From positions 1 to 43,989 of the forward strand of contig NZ_JACEZT010000027.1 of assembly GCF_014042345.1 (NCBI RefSeq): 43,989 nt of DNA, given 5' to 3'. Under the pieces are notes generated by a model. It made no database searches, was not told where the DNA came from, and worked only from the letters and a program-made list of their open reading frames with translations. Source of the DNA: Rugamonas brunnea. Lineage in GTDB: Bacteria; Pseudomonadota; Gammaproteobacteria; Burkholderiales; Burkholderiaceae_D. Position numbers and translations under genes: made by a program. Positions 1-8,884 of the stretch are shown piece by piece (the first letter of the stretch is position 1; the number at the start of each line of letters is the position of its first letter).

Positions 1-810
1 CGCGCCATCGGCCGGCGCGGCGGCCGCGGCGCCGCCCGATTCGTCGGCCGCCGGCGCGGGCGCCTCGGCCTCGGGCAAACCGGCGTTGGCGAAATCGCGC
101 GCGCGGCGCAGGTACTTGACCAGCACATCGAGGTTGAGCGCCTGCGAGGACCCCACCTGGCGCACCAGCAGGGCTTCGATGTTGACGGCGCTGTCATGGG
201 CCTGGGACAGGGCCGCGCTCAGCGCCTGCACCCGCTCCGGGTCGGCGTCGCGCAGGGCCGCTTCGATCGACGACAGTTCGATCTTGGCCTCGCCCTCGGG
301 CGGCGGCACTTCGCCGCTGGCGATATCGAGCGTGCGCAGGCTCACCGGGCCCAGCGCCGGCAGCACGATCAGCGGCGCCTCCTTCAGTTCACGCAGCAGC
401 GTGGCGCCATCAGCCAGCACGGCCAGCGAATTGATGCGCAACATGGGATCGTTGTCGTCGTCCGGATCGAGCTGGGGATGGACGCTGTCCCAGCGCTGCA
501 CCAGCAGGCATTCGATCAGGCGCAGGCCGTCGGCGCAACCCGTCATGCCCTGCAGCGCCAGCTGGGCGCGCAGCATGGCCACGGCCAACCGCAGGTCGCG
601 GCTGCGATCCAGCAGCTCGCTGGCCAGGCGCTGCACATGCTTCCAGTCCGGCGGCACGGCCGGGGTGATGGTGTCGCCGTACTGGACTTCGGGCTTGCCC
701 TGCAAGGCCTGCTCCAGCTCCAGGAAAGCCGGGTCATACTCAAGATTGGGACCGCACGGATTGGCGGGGTCCACCTCCTGCAACAGCGCATCTATATTCA
801 ACATACCCAT
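1..810 (-). CDS. tssA: Type VI secretion system TssA-like protein (ImpA N-terminal domain), partial
   Basis: The minus-strand frame starts at ATG 810 (a second in-frame ATG lies at 804) and stays open to the window edge, giving the first 270 residues. The start MGMLNIDALLQEVDPANPCG, followed by LEYDPAFLELEQA and a later region describing a pairwise-repeat count of sub-assemblies (CADGLRLIECLLVQRWDSVHP), is typical of the ImpA_N family. TssA caps the type VI secretion baseplate/sheath and helps coordinate tail assembly in the cytoplasm. The Pro/Glu/Ala-rich stretch near residues 245-270 probably links to the unseen C-terminal part, which differs between TssA classes, so the class cannot be assigned. 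A small Ser/Thr kinase lies upstream on the same strand, which fits a type VI locus. Family assignment is firm; the rest of the locus is outside the window. Confidence 0.85.
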   Translation of the reverse strand, partial: MGMLNIDALLQEVDPANPCGPNLEYDPAFLELEQALQGKPEVQYGDTITPAVPPDWKHVQRLASELLDRSRDLRLAVAMLRAQLALQGMTGCADGLRLIECLLVQRWDSVHPQLDPDDDNDPMLRINSLAVLADGATLLRELKEAPLIVLPALGPVSLRTLDIASGEVPPPEGEAKIELSSIEAALRDADPERVQALSAALSQAHDSAVNIEALLVRQVGSSQALNLDVLVKYLRRARDFANAGLPEAEAPAPAADESGGAAAAAPADGA

Positions 811-1158
811 CTTGATCCAGAACCTCGCGTTGACGACGATCAGAATTGCGGAATGAAGCAGCGAAACAGAAACCGGACGACAGAAACTGGTGGAACAGAA
901 GCGAATACTGGAACGAATACCACCGCCTCACCGGGCACGTGGTCCGGCGGGCGAAGCTTGAAGGCGGGTGAGGCTGAAACTGGTGAGGCTGTGTTCGCCT
1001 GTCAAGTTTTCAACAATGTGTTCGACTATACTCGAAAACCCAATAAATATCGGAAAAATAATTTTAGGTCGATTCAACTGGCTTGTGTGTCAGTGTTGTA
1101 GAAAGGTAACTCCCTCATCCAGGGGAGGCCGGGCGGGCCGTACTGCGGCGCAGCAAAT
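811..1158. other. 348-base spacer between kinase gene and tssA
   Basis: No convincing gene is seen here. The part near tssA (about 850-990) has imperfect repeats of a cagaaac-like unit and a direct repeat gtgaggctg (969-977 and again near 983-991). The part from about 1000 to 1090 is clearly AT-rich compared with its surroundings and carries, on the minus strand, TTGACA (1005-1000) but no well-spaced -10 box. It is the most likely place for the promoter of tssA and the following genes. No intrinsic terminator for the kinase gene was found. Confidence 0.5.
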
Positions 1159-1938
1159 TCAGGCCGCGGCTATTTCAGAGATCGCCGCGGCGAACTGGCT
1201 GGCGCTCTGGAAACGCTGCCCGGGGTCGCGCGCCAGTGCCCGCGCCAGCACGCCATCGAAACGGCAGCCCAGCGCCGGATGCCGGTGCGACGGCGCCGGC
1301 GGCGCGGCAGGTGCGGCGGCCAGCACCTGCTGCACCACGGCGCCGGCGTTGCCCTCGAACGGCAGGCGCCCCGTCAGCAACTGGAACAGCACCACGCCGG
1401 CCGCATACAGGTCGGCGCGGGCATCGGCCGGCGCGCCGCGCATCTGCTCGGGCGCCATGTAGGCCGGGGTGCCGGCCGCGCTGCCGCCCTGCCCTGCGCG
1501 CGCCGCCAGGCCAAAATCGGTGACGACTAGCTGGCCGTCCGGCGTGATCAGCAGGTTGGCGGGCGTGATGTCGCGGTGGACGATGCCGGCGCCATGCAGG
1601 CACGCCAGGGCCGCCAGCAACTGCGCCATCCAGGCCAGGGCCTGAACCTGCGGCGGCACGCCATCGGCCAGCACGGCGCGCAGCGGCCGGCCCGCCACCC
1701 ATGCCAGCGCCGACCAGGGCTGGCCGTGTTCCTCGCCGGCCGCCAGCACGGCGGCCAGATGAGGATGACGCAAACCGCCCAGCAGCGCGTCGCCGGGGCT
1801 GCCCAGCTTGAGCAGCAGCGGCGCGCCCGTGGCCGGGTCGGCTCCCGCGCAGGCGCAGCGCCCCGCCCGCGCTGCCAACAGCGCTGTGACGGGGAAGCCG
1901 CCGATGGTGGCCGGTGGCGTGAACGGGGGAACAGGCAT
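1159..1938 (-). CDS. Small Ser/Thr protein kinase, probably type VI secretion-associated
   Basis: This is a 259-residue cytosolic Hanks-type kinase with no membrane segment or sensor domain. Visible elements are the beta-3 lysine K44 (APLLLKLG), catalytic loop HRDITPANLL (121-130), DFG 141-143, APE 162-164 and the F-helix Asp176. Three features are unusual. The glycine-rich loop is degenerate (AARAGRCACAGADP). Only about ten residues separate K44 from the LRHPHL strand, so the alpha-C helix with its Glu is missing or minimal. The catalytic-loop Lys of HRDxKxxN is Thr125. HRD[VI][ST]PxN loops occur in other bacterial kinases, so activity is still possible. ATG 1938 is preferred; an in-frame TTG at 1944 would add two residues. 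Its position upstream of tssA suggests a role like the PpkA-type kinases that control type VI secretion by phosphorylation; this is inferred from context. Confidence 0.8.
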   Translation of the reverse strand: MPVPPFTPPATIGGFPVTALLAARAGRCACAGADPATGAPLLLKLGSPGDALLGGLRHPHLAAVLAAGEEHGQPWSALAWVAGRPLRAVLADGVPPQVQALAWMAQLLAALACLHGAGIVHRDITPANLLITPDGQLVVTDFGLAARAGQGGSAAGTPAYMAPEQMRGAPADARADLYAAGVVLFQLLTGRLPFEGNAGAVVQQVLAAAPAAPPAPSHRHPALGCRFDGVLARALARDPGQRFQSASQFAAAISEIAAA

Positions 1939-2036
1939 GGACAACGCGCTGGGTGCAGGGTGCGAGGTTGGGGTCGCCCCATGATAGCCCGGATTTGCTT
2001 TACACTTGGCCTTTTCGACAAGCTTAACCGCGCTCC

Positions 2037-2975
2037 ATGGTTTATCCGATCCAGCATAAACTCGTCATCGGCATCGCCTCCAGCGCCCTGTTCGACCTGA
2101 CCGATTCGCACCAGGTCTATCTGGAACAGGGCGAGGAAGCCTACCGCAAGTACCAAGAACAGCACCACGACGTCATCCTCGGCAAGGGCGTGGCCTTTCC
2201 CTTCATCCGCCGTTTCCTCAACATCAACAAGCAGTTCGCGCGCCAGTTGCCGGTCGAGGTGGTGCTGTTCTCGCGCAATTCGCCGGAGACGGGCCTGCGC
2301 GTGATGCACTCGATCGCCCACTATGGCCTCGATATCACGCGCGCCTGCTTCGTCACCGGCAAATCGGCCCACGCCTACCTGCCCGCGTTTAACACGGCCC
2401 TGTTCCTGAGCGCGAACGAGGACGACGTGCGCAGCGCGCTGGCGGCCAACCACCCGGCCGGGCTGGTGCTGCCGTCGCGCACGGAGGACGACGAGGCCGA
2501 CGGCGAGCTGCGCGTGGCCTTCGACTTCGACGGCGTGATCGCCGACGACGAGGCCGAGACCGTCTTCAAGCGCAACAACGACGTGGACGAATTCCACGCC
2601 CACGAACGGCGCCACGTGGCCATCCCGCACCGTCCCGGCCCGCTGGCCGACCTGTTCCAGAAGCTGGCCCTAATGCAGCGCATGGAGGAAAAGCAGCTGC
2701 GGCGCGACCCGGGCTACCGCAAGATCCTGCGCATCGCCATCATCACGGCCCGCAACGCGCCCTCGCACGAGCGCGTCGTCACCACGCTCAAGAGCTGGGG
2801 CGTGTCGGCCAACGAGACCTTCTTCCTGGGCGGGATGGAAAAGGCGCGGGTGCTGGAGGTGTTCCGGCCCCATATCTTCTTCGACGACCAGCTCAGCCAC
2901 CTCAAGTCGGCCGGCGGCACCATCCCCATGGTGCACGTGCCGTTCGGCGTGGCCAATCTGCGCCGTCCCGCCTGA
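2037..2975 (+). CDS. 5'-nucleotidase (cytosolic 5'-nucleotidase I family)
   Basis: The 312-residue protein is recognisable as the bacterial branch of the cytosolic 5'-nucleotidase family, HAD-like phosphatases that remove the 5' phosphate of nucleoside monophosphates. The nucleophile motif FDFDGVIADDEAE has D163 and D165; an acidic FFDDQLSHL near the C-terminus (about 281-289) would supply metal ligands. The N-terminal half (VIGIASSALFDLTDS, VVLFSRNSPETGLR) matches the family. The start is ATG 2037; there is no strong ribosome site. Upstream TTTACACTT resembles a -35 box, but the matching -10 is poor. The gene diverges from the kinase gene and stands alone before mfd. Substrate preference cannot be read from the sequence. 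Confidence 0.85.
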   Translation: MVYPIQHKLVIGIASSALFDLTDSHQVYLEQGEEAYRKYQEQHHDVILGKGVAFPFIRRFLNINKQFARQLPVEVVLFSRNSPETGLRVMHSIAHYGLDITRACFVTGKSAHAYLPAFNTALFLSANEDDVRSALAANHPAGLVLPSRTEDDEADGELRVAFDFDGVIADDEAETVFKRNNDVDEFHAHERRHVAIPHRPGPLADLFQKLALMQRMEEKQLRRDPGYRKILRIAIITARNAPSHERVVTTLKSWGVSANETFFLGGMEKARVLEVFRPHIFFDDQLSHLKSAGGTIPMVHVPFGVANLRRPA

Positions 2976-3034
2976 GCCGGTCGCCGCACTGGCCGGACTA
3001 CGCCGCCCGGGCGACGGGCCAGGGTAGCATCGTC

Positions 3035-3040
3035 TATAAT
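3035..3040 (+). promoter_or_regulatory. Possible -10 box (TATAAT) upstream of mfd
   Basis: A perfect TATAAT lies 62 bases before the mfd start in the spacer after the 5'-nucleotidase gene. No good -35 hexamer is found 16-18 bases upstream, so this is a guess based on the -10 alone. Confidence 0.3.
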
Positions 3041-3102
3041 GTCGCCTGCGGCATTGCCACGGTCGGCAGTGCGCCTAACCGTACTATTGTGTTGCAGCCT
3101 GC

Positions 3103-6100
3103 ATGTCCTTCGACCTGAAAAAATCCCTTCCCAAGTCCGGCACCCGCTTCGCCCTTCCCGCCCTGCATGGATCGTCCGATGCGTACGCGCTGGCGCAATG
3201 CGCGCTTGAGCTGAAGGCGCAGGGCCGCATGCTGGCCGTGGTGGTGGCCGCCGCTAGCGACGGCCAGCGCCTGCTGGACGAGATGCCGTGGTTCGCCGAA
3301 GGCCAGCTGCGCTGCCACCTGCTGCCCGACTGGGAAACCCTGCCCTACGACGCCTTCTCGCCGCACCAGGACCTGGTGTCCGAGCGCCTGGCCACGCTGC
3401 ACGAAGTCAGCGCCGGCCAGTGCGACGTGCTGATCGTGCCGGCCACCACGGCGCTGGTGCGCATGGCGCCGCCCTCGTTCCTGGCCGCCTACACCTTCTT
3501 CTTCGAGCAGGGCGAAACGCTGGACGAGGCGCGCCTGAAATCGCAGCTGACGCTGGCCGGCTACGCCCACGTGGCGCAAGTGATGTCGCCCGGCGAATAC
3601 TCGGTGCGCGGCGGCCTGCTCGACCTGTTCCCCATGGGTTCGGCCCTGCCCTACCGGCTCGACCTGTTCGGCGACACCATCGAATCGATCCGCACCTTCG
3701 ACGCCGACACCCAGCGCTCGCTGTACCCGGTCAAGCAGGTGCGCCTGCTGCCGGGCCGCGAATTCCCGATGGACGACGCGGCCCGCACCACCTTCCGCAG
3801 CCGCTGGCGCGAGCAGTTCGAGGGCGACCCGTCGCGCGCCGTCGTCTACAAGGACATCAGCGCCGGCATCGCCTCGGCCGGCATCGAATACTATCTGCCG
3901 CTGTTCTTCGAGCAGACGGCCACCCTGTTCGACTATCTGCCCGACGGCGCCCTGGTGGCCACGGTGGGCGACATCGACAGCGCCATCGGCCGCTTCTGGA
4001 CCGACACCAGCTCGCGCTACCGCTTCCTGAAGGCCGACCGCGAGCGTCCCATCCTGGCGCCGGAAGCGCTGTTCCTGTCGGACGAGCAGTTCTACACGCT
4101 GGCCAAGCCCTTCGGCCGTCTCGCCATCGCGCGCGAAGCGGGCGCGCCCGCCTCCGAGCTGTCCGCGCCGGTGCCCAACATCGCCGTCAACCGCCACACG
4201 GAAGACCCGCTGACCAACCTGCGCGCCTACCTGCTGCAGGCCGGGCGGCGCGTGATGATCTGCGCCGAATCGAACGGCCGGCGCGAAACGCTGCAACAGT
4301 ACTTCAACGAATACGACCTGGCGCTGACGCCGGTAGAAGGCTACGCCGGCTTCCTGGCGTCGGACGCCAAACTGGCGCTGGGCGTGGCGCCGCTGCATGC
4401 CGGCTTCGAGCTGTCCACGCCGGACGAGAACCTGATCTTCATCACCGAGACGGAACTGTACGCGGGCTCCGGCCGCCGCGCCGGCAAGAAGAAGCAGGAA
4501 GGCGTGACCCAGGTCGAATCCATGGTGCGCGACCTGTCGGAGCTGAAGATCGGCGACCCGGTGGTCCACATCAACCACGGCATCGGCCGCTACATGGGCC
4601 TGACCAGCATGGACCTGGGCGAAGGCGAAACCGAGTTCCTGCACTTGGAATACGCCAAGGACACCAAGCTGTACGTGCCCGTGTCGCAGCTGCACGTGAT
4701 CTCGCGCTACTCGGGCGCCTCGCCGGAGGACGCGCCGCTGCATTCGCTCGGCTCGGGCCAGTGGGAGAAAGCCAAACGCAAGGCCGCCGAGCAGGTGCGC
4801 GACACGGCCGCCGAGCTGCTCAACCTGTACGCCCGGCGCGCGCTGCGCCAGGGCCACGCCTTCGAATACTCGGCCCACGACTACGAGCGCTTCGCCGACA
4901 GCTTCGGCTTCGACGAGACGCCGGACCAGGCCGAGGCCATCAGCAACGTCATCAAGGACATGACCTCGGGCAAACCGATGGACCGCCTGGTGTGCGGCGA
5001 CGTCGGCTTCGGCAAGACGGAAGTGGCGCTGCGGGCCGCCTTCATCGCCGTCATGGGCGGCAAGCAGGTCGCCATCCTGGCCCCCACCACGCTGTTGGCC
5101 GAGCAGCACGCCCAGACCTTCGCCGACCGCTTCGCCGACTGGCCCGTGCGCATCGCCGAAATGTCGCGCTTCCGCACCGGCAAGGAGATCGCGCAGGCCA
5201 TCAAGGGCATGGCCGATGGCACGCTCGACATCGTGATCGGTACCCACAAGCTGCTGTCGGACGAGGTCAAGTTCACCCGCCTGGGCCTGGTCATCATCGA
5301 CGAGGAACACCGCTTCGGCGTGCGCCAGAAGGAGGCGCTCAAGGCGCTGCGGGCCGAGGTCGACGTGCTGACGCTGACGGCCACCCCGATCCCGCGCACG
5401 CTGGGCATGGCGCTCGAAGGCCTGCGCGACTTCTCCGTGATCGCCACGGCGCCGCAGAAGCGGCTGGCCATCAAGACCTTCGTGCGCAGCGAGGGCGAGG
5501 CCATCATCCGCGAAGCGTGCCTGCGCGAGCTGAAACGGGGCGGCCAGGTCTACTTCCTGCACAACGAGGTCGAGACCATCGAGAACCGCATGGCCATGCT
5601 GACCGAACTGCTGCCCGAGGCCCGCATCGCCGTGGCCCACGGCCAGATGCACGAGCGCGACCTGGAGAAGGTGATGCGCGACTTCGTGGCCCAGCGCTTC
5701 AATATCCTGCTGTGCACCACCATCATCGAGACCGGCATCGACGTCCCCACGGCCAACACCATCATCATGCACCGCGCCGACAAGTTCGGCCTGGCCCAGC
5801 TGCACCAGCTGCGCGGGCGCGTGGGCCGCTCGCACCACCAGGCCTATGCCTACCTGCTGGTGAACGACGTGCAGGGCCTGACCAAGCAGGCGCAGCGCCG
5901 GCTGGACGCGATCCAGCAGATGGAAGAACTGGGCAGCGGCTTCTACCTGGCCATGCACGACCTGGAAATCCGCGGCGCCGGCGAAGTGCTGGGCGACAGC
6001 CAGTCCGGCGAGATGACCGAAGTCGGTTTCCAGCTGTACTCGGACATGCTCAACGAGGCCGTGCGCGCGCTCAAGAACGGCAAGGAGCCGGACCTGGCCG

Positions 6101-6546
6101 CGCCGCTGTCGACCACCACCGAGATCAACCTGCACGTGCCGGCCCTGCTGCCGGCCGACTTCTGCGGCGACGTGCACGAGCGCCTGTCGATCTACAAGCG
6201 CCTGGCCAACTGCGAAGCCCCGGGGAAGATCGACGACATGCAGGAAGAATTGATAGACCGCTTCGGCAAGCTACCCGACGCCGTCAAAGCGCTGGTGGAG
6301 ACCCACCGCCTGCGCATCGCCGCCCGCACCGTGGGCATCGTCAAGATCGACGCCCACGGCGAGGCGGCCACGCTGCAATTCATGCCCAAGCCGCCTATCG
6401 ACCCGATGCGCATCATTGAGCTGATCCAGAAGAACCGCCAGATCAAGCTCAATGGCCAGGACAAGCTCAAGATCACGGCCGCCATGCCGGACCTGGCCGC
6501 GCGCGTCACCCACATCAAGAACGCCATCAAACAACTGACCGCCTAG
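3103..6546 (+). CDS. mfd: Transcription-repair coupling factor Mfd
   Basis: This 1147-residue protein has the normal Mfd length. Mfd releases RNA polymerase stalled at DNA damage and recruits UvrA. Visible parts in order are the N-terminal UvrB-like region (GTRFALPALHGSSDA..., with SPGEYSVRGGLLDLFP), the RNA-polymerase-interaction region after VHINHGIGRYMGL (about 490-560), and the RecG-like translocase with Walker A CGDVGFGKTEVALR (about 630), the DEEH box IIDEEHRFG (about 730) and the ATPIPRTLGM motif. Later come TTIIETGIDVPTANT and LHQLRGRVGRS, and a C-terminal autoinhibitory TRCF region from about residue 1000. ATG 3103 has no clear ribosome site but begins the family-typical N-terminus. 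serB follows 18 bases later, so the two are probably co-transcribed. Confidence 0.97.
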   Translation: MSFDLKKSLPKSGTRFALPALHGSSDAYALAQCALELKAQGRMLAVVVAAASDGQRLLDEMPWFAEGQLRCHLLPDWETLPYDAFSPHQDLVSERLATLHEVSAGQCDVLIVPATTALVRMAPPSFLAAYTFFFEQGETLDEARLKSQLTLAGYAHVAQVMSPGEYSVRGGLLDLFPMGSALPYRLDLFGDTIESIRTFDADTQRSLYPVKQVRLLPGREFPMDDAARTTFRSRWREQFEGDPSRAVVYKDISAGIASAGIEYYLPLFFEQTATLFDYLPDGALVATVGDIDSAIGRFWTDTSSRYRFLKADRERPILAPEALFLSDEQFYTLAKPFGRLAIAREAGAPASELSAPVPNIAVNRHTEDPLTNLRAYLLQAGRRVMICAESNGRRETLQQYFNEYDLALTPVEGYAGFLASDAKLALGVAPLHAGFELSTPDENLIFITETELYAGSGRRAGKKKQEGVTQVESMVRDLSELKIGDPVVHINHGIGRYMGLTSMDLGEGETEFLHLEYAKDTKLYVPVSQLHVISRYSGASPEDAPLHSLGSGQWEKAKRKAAEQVRDTAAELLNLYARRALRQGHAFEYSAHDYERFADSFGFDETPDQAEAISNVIKDMTSGKPMDRLVCGDVGFGKTEVALRAAFIAVMGGKQVAILAPTTLLAEQHAQTFADRFADWPVRIAEMSRFRTGKEIAQAIKGMADGTLDIVIGTHKLLSDEVKFTRLGLVIIDEEHRFGVRQKEALKALRAEVDVLTLTATPIPRTLGMALEGLRDFSVIATAPQKRLAIKTFVRSEGEAIIREACLRELKRGGQVYFLHNEVETIENRMAMLTELLPEARIAVAHGQMHERDLEKVMRDFVAQRFNILLCTTIIETGIDVPTANTIIMHRADKFGLAQLHQLRGRVGRSHHQAYAYLLVNDVQGLTKQAQRRLDAIQQMEELGSGFYLAMHDLEIRGAGEVLGDSQSGEMTEVGFQLYSDMLNEAVRALKNGKEPDLAAPLSTTTEINLHVPALLPADFCGDVHERLSIYKRLANCEAPGKIDDMQEELIDRFGKLPDAVKALVETHRLRIAARTVGIVKIDAHGEAATLQFMPKPPIDPMRIIELIQKNRQIKLNGQDKLKITAAMPDLAARVTHIKNAIKQLTA

Positions 6547-6564
6547 CGCGAACGAACTGACTTT

Positions 6565-7428
6565 ATGACCGACGCCACCACCTCCATGAACCTGGTCCTG
6601 CAAGGCCTGGACGACTGCAAGGCCCGCCTGGAGCGCATCGCCGCGCTGACCGCCCCCACCAACCTCACCTGGCTGAGCGACCGTGCCGTGCGCTGCGAGG
6701 GCATCGCCTTCTCGCCCGCGCTGCGCCAGACCATCGAAGTGGCGGCCCACGCCGCCCAGCTCGACGCCACCTACATGGTCGGCATCCGCCACCTGAGCGA
6801 ATTCAAGCTGGTGGCGATGGACATGGACTCGACCTTCATCACCATCGAATGCATCGACGAGATCGCTGACATGCAGGGCCTCAAGCCGCAGGTGGCGGCC
6901 ATCACCGAGGCGGCCATGCGCGGCGAACTCGATTTCTCGGCCAGCCTCACGCGCCGCGTGGCCCTGCTCGAAGGGCTGGACGCGTCGGCCCTGGAGCGCG
7001 TGTACGAGGAGCGTTTGCGCCTGTCGCCGGGCGCCGAGACCATGCTCAAGGCGGTGCAGGCGGCCGGCCTGAAGACGCTGCTGGTGTCGGGCGGCTTCAC
7101 CTTCTTCACCAGCCGCCTCAAGGCCCGCATGGGCCTGGACTACACCCACGCCAACGAACTGGAGATCGTCGACGGCAAGCTGACGGGCAAGGTCCTCGGC
7201 GGCATCGTCGACGCCGACGAGAAGAAGCGCACCGTGGAGCGCGTGTGCGCGGAGCTGGGCATCGCGCCGGCCCAGGCCATCGTCATGGGCGACGGCGCCA
7301 ACGACCTGAAGATGATGGGCATCGCCGGCCTGTCGGTGGCGTTCCGCGCCAAGCCCGTGGTGCGCGAGCAGGCCAGCGTGGCCCTGAACTTCGTCGGCCT
7401 GGACGGCATCCTGCCCCTGCTGGCCTGA
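6565..7428 (+). CDS. serB: Phosphoserine phosphatase SerB
   Basis: SerB makes the last step of serine synthesis, hydrolysing O-phosphoserine to serine. The 287-residue protein has the HAD catalytic motif MDMDSTFI (nucleophile D86, acid D88), motif II Ser in LLVSGG (175-177), a basic site at K220-K221, and motif III GDGANDLKMM (242-251). The N-terminal 80 residues form the short ligand-binding-like domain seen in the shorter betaproteobacterial SerB; it is smaller than the Escherichia coli protein. The start is ATG 6565, 18 bases after mfd, suggesting one transcript. A GC-rich inverted repeat near 7456-7480 follows the gene but has no T-run, so I do not call it a terminator. Confidence 0.95.
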   Translation: MTDATTSMNLVLQGLDDCKARLERIAALTAPTNLTWLSDRAVRCEGIAFSPALRQTIEVAAHAAQLDATYMVGIRHLSEFKLVAMDMDSTFITIECIDEIADMQGLKPQVAAITEAAMRGELDFSASLTRRVALLEGLDASALERVYEERLRLSPGAETMLKAVQAAGLKTLLVSGGFTFFTSRLKARMGLDYTHANELEIVDGKLTGKVLGGIVDADEKKRTVERVCAELGIAPAQAIVMGDGANDLKMMGIAGLSVAFRAKPVVREQASVALNFVGLDGILPLLA

Positions 7429-7585
7429 GGCCGCGACCGGCGGCGCAAGCGATAACGGCGGCGTGGCGCGCCCGCGCCGCCGCGGCGACCGGCCGCCCCA
7501 GGGACGCGCCCCACGGTGACGCCCCTTTGCCGCGGCCCGCCATTGTGAGAAAATAAAAATTGTTCATCTCACCAAGGAAGCCGCC

Positions 7586-7948
7586 ATGTCGCAACAACTG
7601 ATCCTCGACGACCGCCTGGACGCGGCCAAGAACCTCGCCTGGTGGCTCTACCTGGGCCACGCGCTCAGCTTCCTGTTCTCGCTGGGCGCGTTTTCCTTCA
7701 TCCCGCTCATCATCAACTACGTCAAGCGGCCCGAGACGGAAGGCACCTTCGTGCACAGCCACCACAGCTGGCAGATCCGCTCGTTCTGGTGGTATCTGAT
7801 CTGGATGGCCGTGGGCGTGGCCCTGTTCCTGACCATCATCGGCATCCCGCTGGCCTGGCTGGTGTGGGTGGGCGCATGGCTGTGGAAAGCCTACCGGCTG
7901 ATCGCCGGCATCAGCGCCCTGAACCAGAACCGTCCCATGCCCGAGTGA
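7586..7948 (+). CDS. Small membrane protein, DUF4870/Tic20-like
   Basis: This 120-residue protein has about three hydrophobic segments (roughly 17-43, 68-87 and 88-106) and a loop YVKRPETEGTFVHSHHSWQIRSFWW, cited here only for its central part, HSHHSWQIRSFWW. That basic-aromatic loop between helices is typical of DUF4870 and related small inner-membrane proteins. The function is unknown. ATG 7586 is preceded by AAGGAAG (7574-7580), a good ribosome site. An AT-rich stretch at 7546-7570 probably holds the promoter. The gene stands alone between serB and the solute-binding protein gene. Confidence 0.75.
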   Translation: MSQQLILDDRLDAAKNLAWWLYLGHALSFLFSLGAFSFIPLIINYVKRPETEGTFVHSHHSWQIRSFWWYLIWMAVGVALFLTIIGIPLAWLVWVGAWLWKAYRLIAGISALNQNRPMPE

Positions 7949-8035
7949 AGCGGACCGCGCGCGCCGCCGCGGCACCGTGCCAGCCGGCCGGTCTGCGGCA
8001 TAGCGTGCCAGGGGAACGTGCTGTCCGAAAGCGCA

Positions 8036-8041
8036 TATAAT
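8036..8041 (+). promoter_or_regulatory. Possible -10 box upstream of the solute-binding protein/AraC pair
   Basis: TATAAT lies 34 bases before ATG 8075 in a locally AT-rich stretch. There is no recognisable -35 box at the usual distance. Confidence 0.3.
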
Positions 8042-8074
8042 TCATGCAATTGATTGCCTGAGCGTCCGCGCCGT

Positions 8075-8884
8075 ATGTCTCGCCTGTTCCCGACCGCCCT
8101 GCTTTGCCTTGGCCTGCTCTCCCTTGCCCTGTGCAGTACCGGCGCCCGCGCCGCCTGCGCGCCGCTGCGCATCGCCTATCCCGACCAGCACTATCCGCCC
8201 TACTGGCTGGGCAACGGCGACCAGGTGCCCGAACCACCGGGCGCCGGCGCGGAATTGCTGCGCAGGTTCGGCGCCAGCGCCGGTTGCCCCGTCACGCTCA
8301 AGCGCTTGCCGAACGGCCGCATCCTGCCTGCCCTGATGGAAGGCCAGGTCGAATTCGCTCCCCAGGGCGCGACCAGCGCCAGCCAGCCCGAACTGGCCTT
8401 CCCGCGCGACAAGGCGGGCCAGCTGGACCAGGAACGGTCGCTGCCGCAACTGCTGGTGGTGTTCGTGCGGGCGGCCGACGGCCCCGGACGCGACGCCGAT
8501 CCGGCACTGTATTTCCGCGACCATGTGCTGGCCAGCGTGCTCAGTTCCGCCTATCTGCCGCGCATGCGGCGCGACGGCCTGCGCGTCGACAGCGGCGCCA
8601 CCAACATCACCAGCAATCTGGAAAAGCTGCGCCTGCGCCGCGTCGATGGCGTGGCCGTGTCGATGATCTCGGCCGGCGATATGGACAACTTCATCGCCAC
8701 CCACTACGGCACGGCGCTGGTGCGGCTGAACCAGTCGCTCTACAGCGACCGCGTGTGGCTGGCCGCCCATGCCCCGTACTACGCGGCCCACCAGGTCCAG
8801 GTCGAAACCATGTGGACCTGGCTGGCCGGCCCCGGCAAACAGCAATTTGCCCGCCTGCTCAGGAAATATGCCGACCATCCCTGA
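8075..8884 (+). CDS. Secreted solute-binding protein (SBP family 3-like)
   Basis: The 269-residue protein starts MSRLFPTALLCLGLLSLALC with a clear Sec signal peptide ending near ARA-AC (residues 25-28). The mature part, from PLRIAYPDQHYPPYWLGNGD through LPNGRILPALMEGQVEFAP, resembles the polar amino acid type of periplasmic binding proteins. Such proteins feed ABC importers or act as sensor domains. No permease or ATPase gene is next to it. ATG 8075 is chosen because it starts the signal peptide; a TTG at 8054 is in frame but would add only a basic extension. The end overlaps the AraC-type gene by 17 bases, so the two are likely translated together. A role as the ligand-sensing partner of that regulator is possible but unproven. 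Confidence 0.75.
   Translation: MSRLFPTALLCLGLLSLALCSTGARAACAPLRIAYPDQHYPPYWLGNGDQVPEPPGAGAELLRRFGASAGCPVTLKRLPNGRILPALMEGQVEFAPQGATSASQPELAFPRDKAGQLDQERSLPQLLVVFVRAADGPGRDADPALYFRDHVLASVLSSAYLPRMRRDGLRVDSGATNITSNLEKLRLRRVDGVAVSMISAGDMDNFIATHYGTALVRLNQSLYSDRVWLAAHAPYYAAHQVQVETMWTWLAGPGKQQFARLLRKYADHP

Noticed and set aside
1548..2630. Long minus-strand frame spanning the 5'-nucleotidase and kinase genes
   Set aside because: It runs across two well-supported genes in the wrong frame with no recognisable domain.
3034..6177. A 1047-codon open frame opposite mfd
   Set aside because: It is a mirror frame caused by GC-rich third positions of mfd; its His/Gln/Arg/Val-rich composition shows no family features, while mfd is complete and unmistakable.
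7456..7480. GC-rich inverted repeat after serB as a terminator
   Set aside because: No T-run follows and such repeats are expected by chance in DNA this GC-rich.
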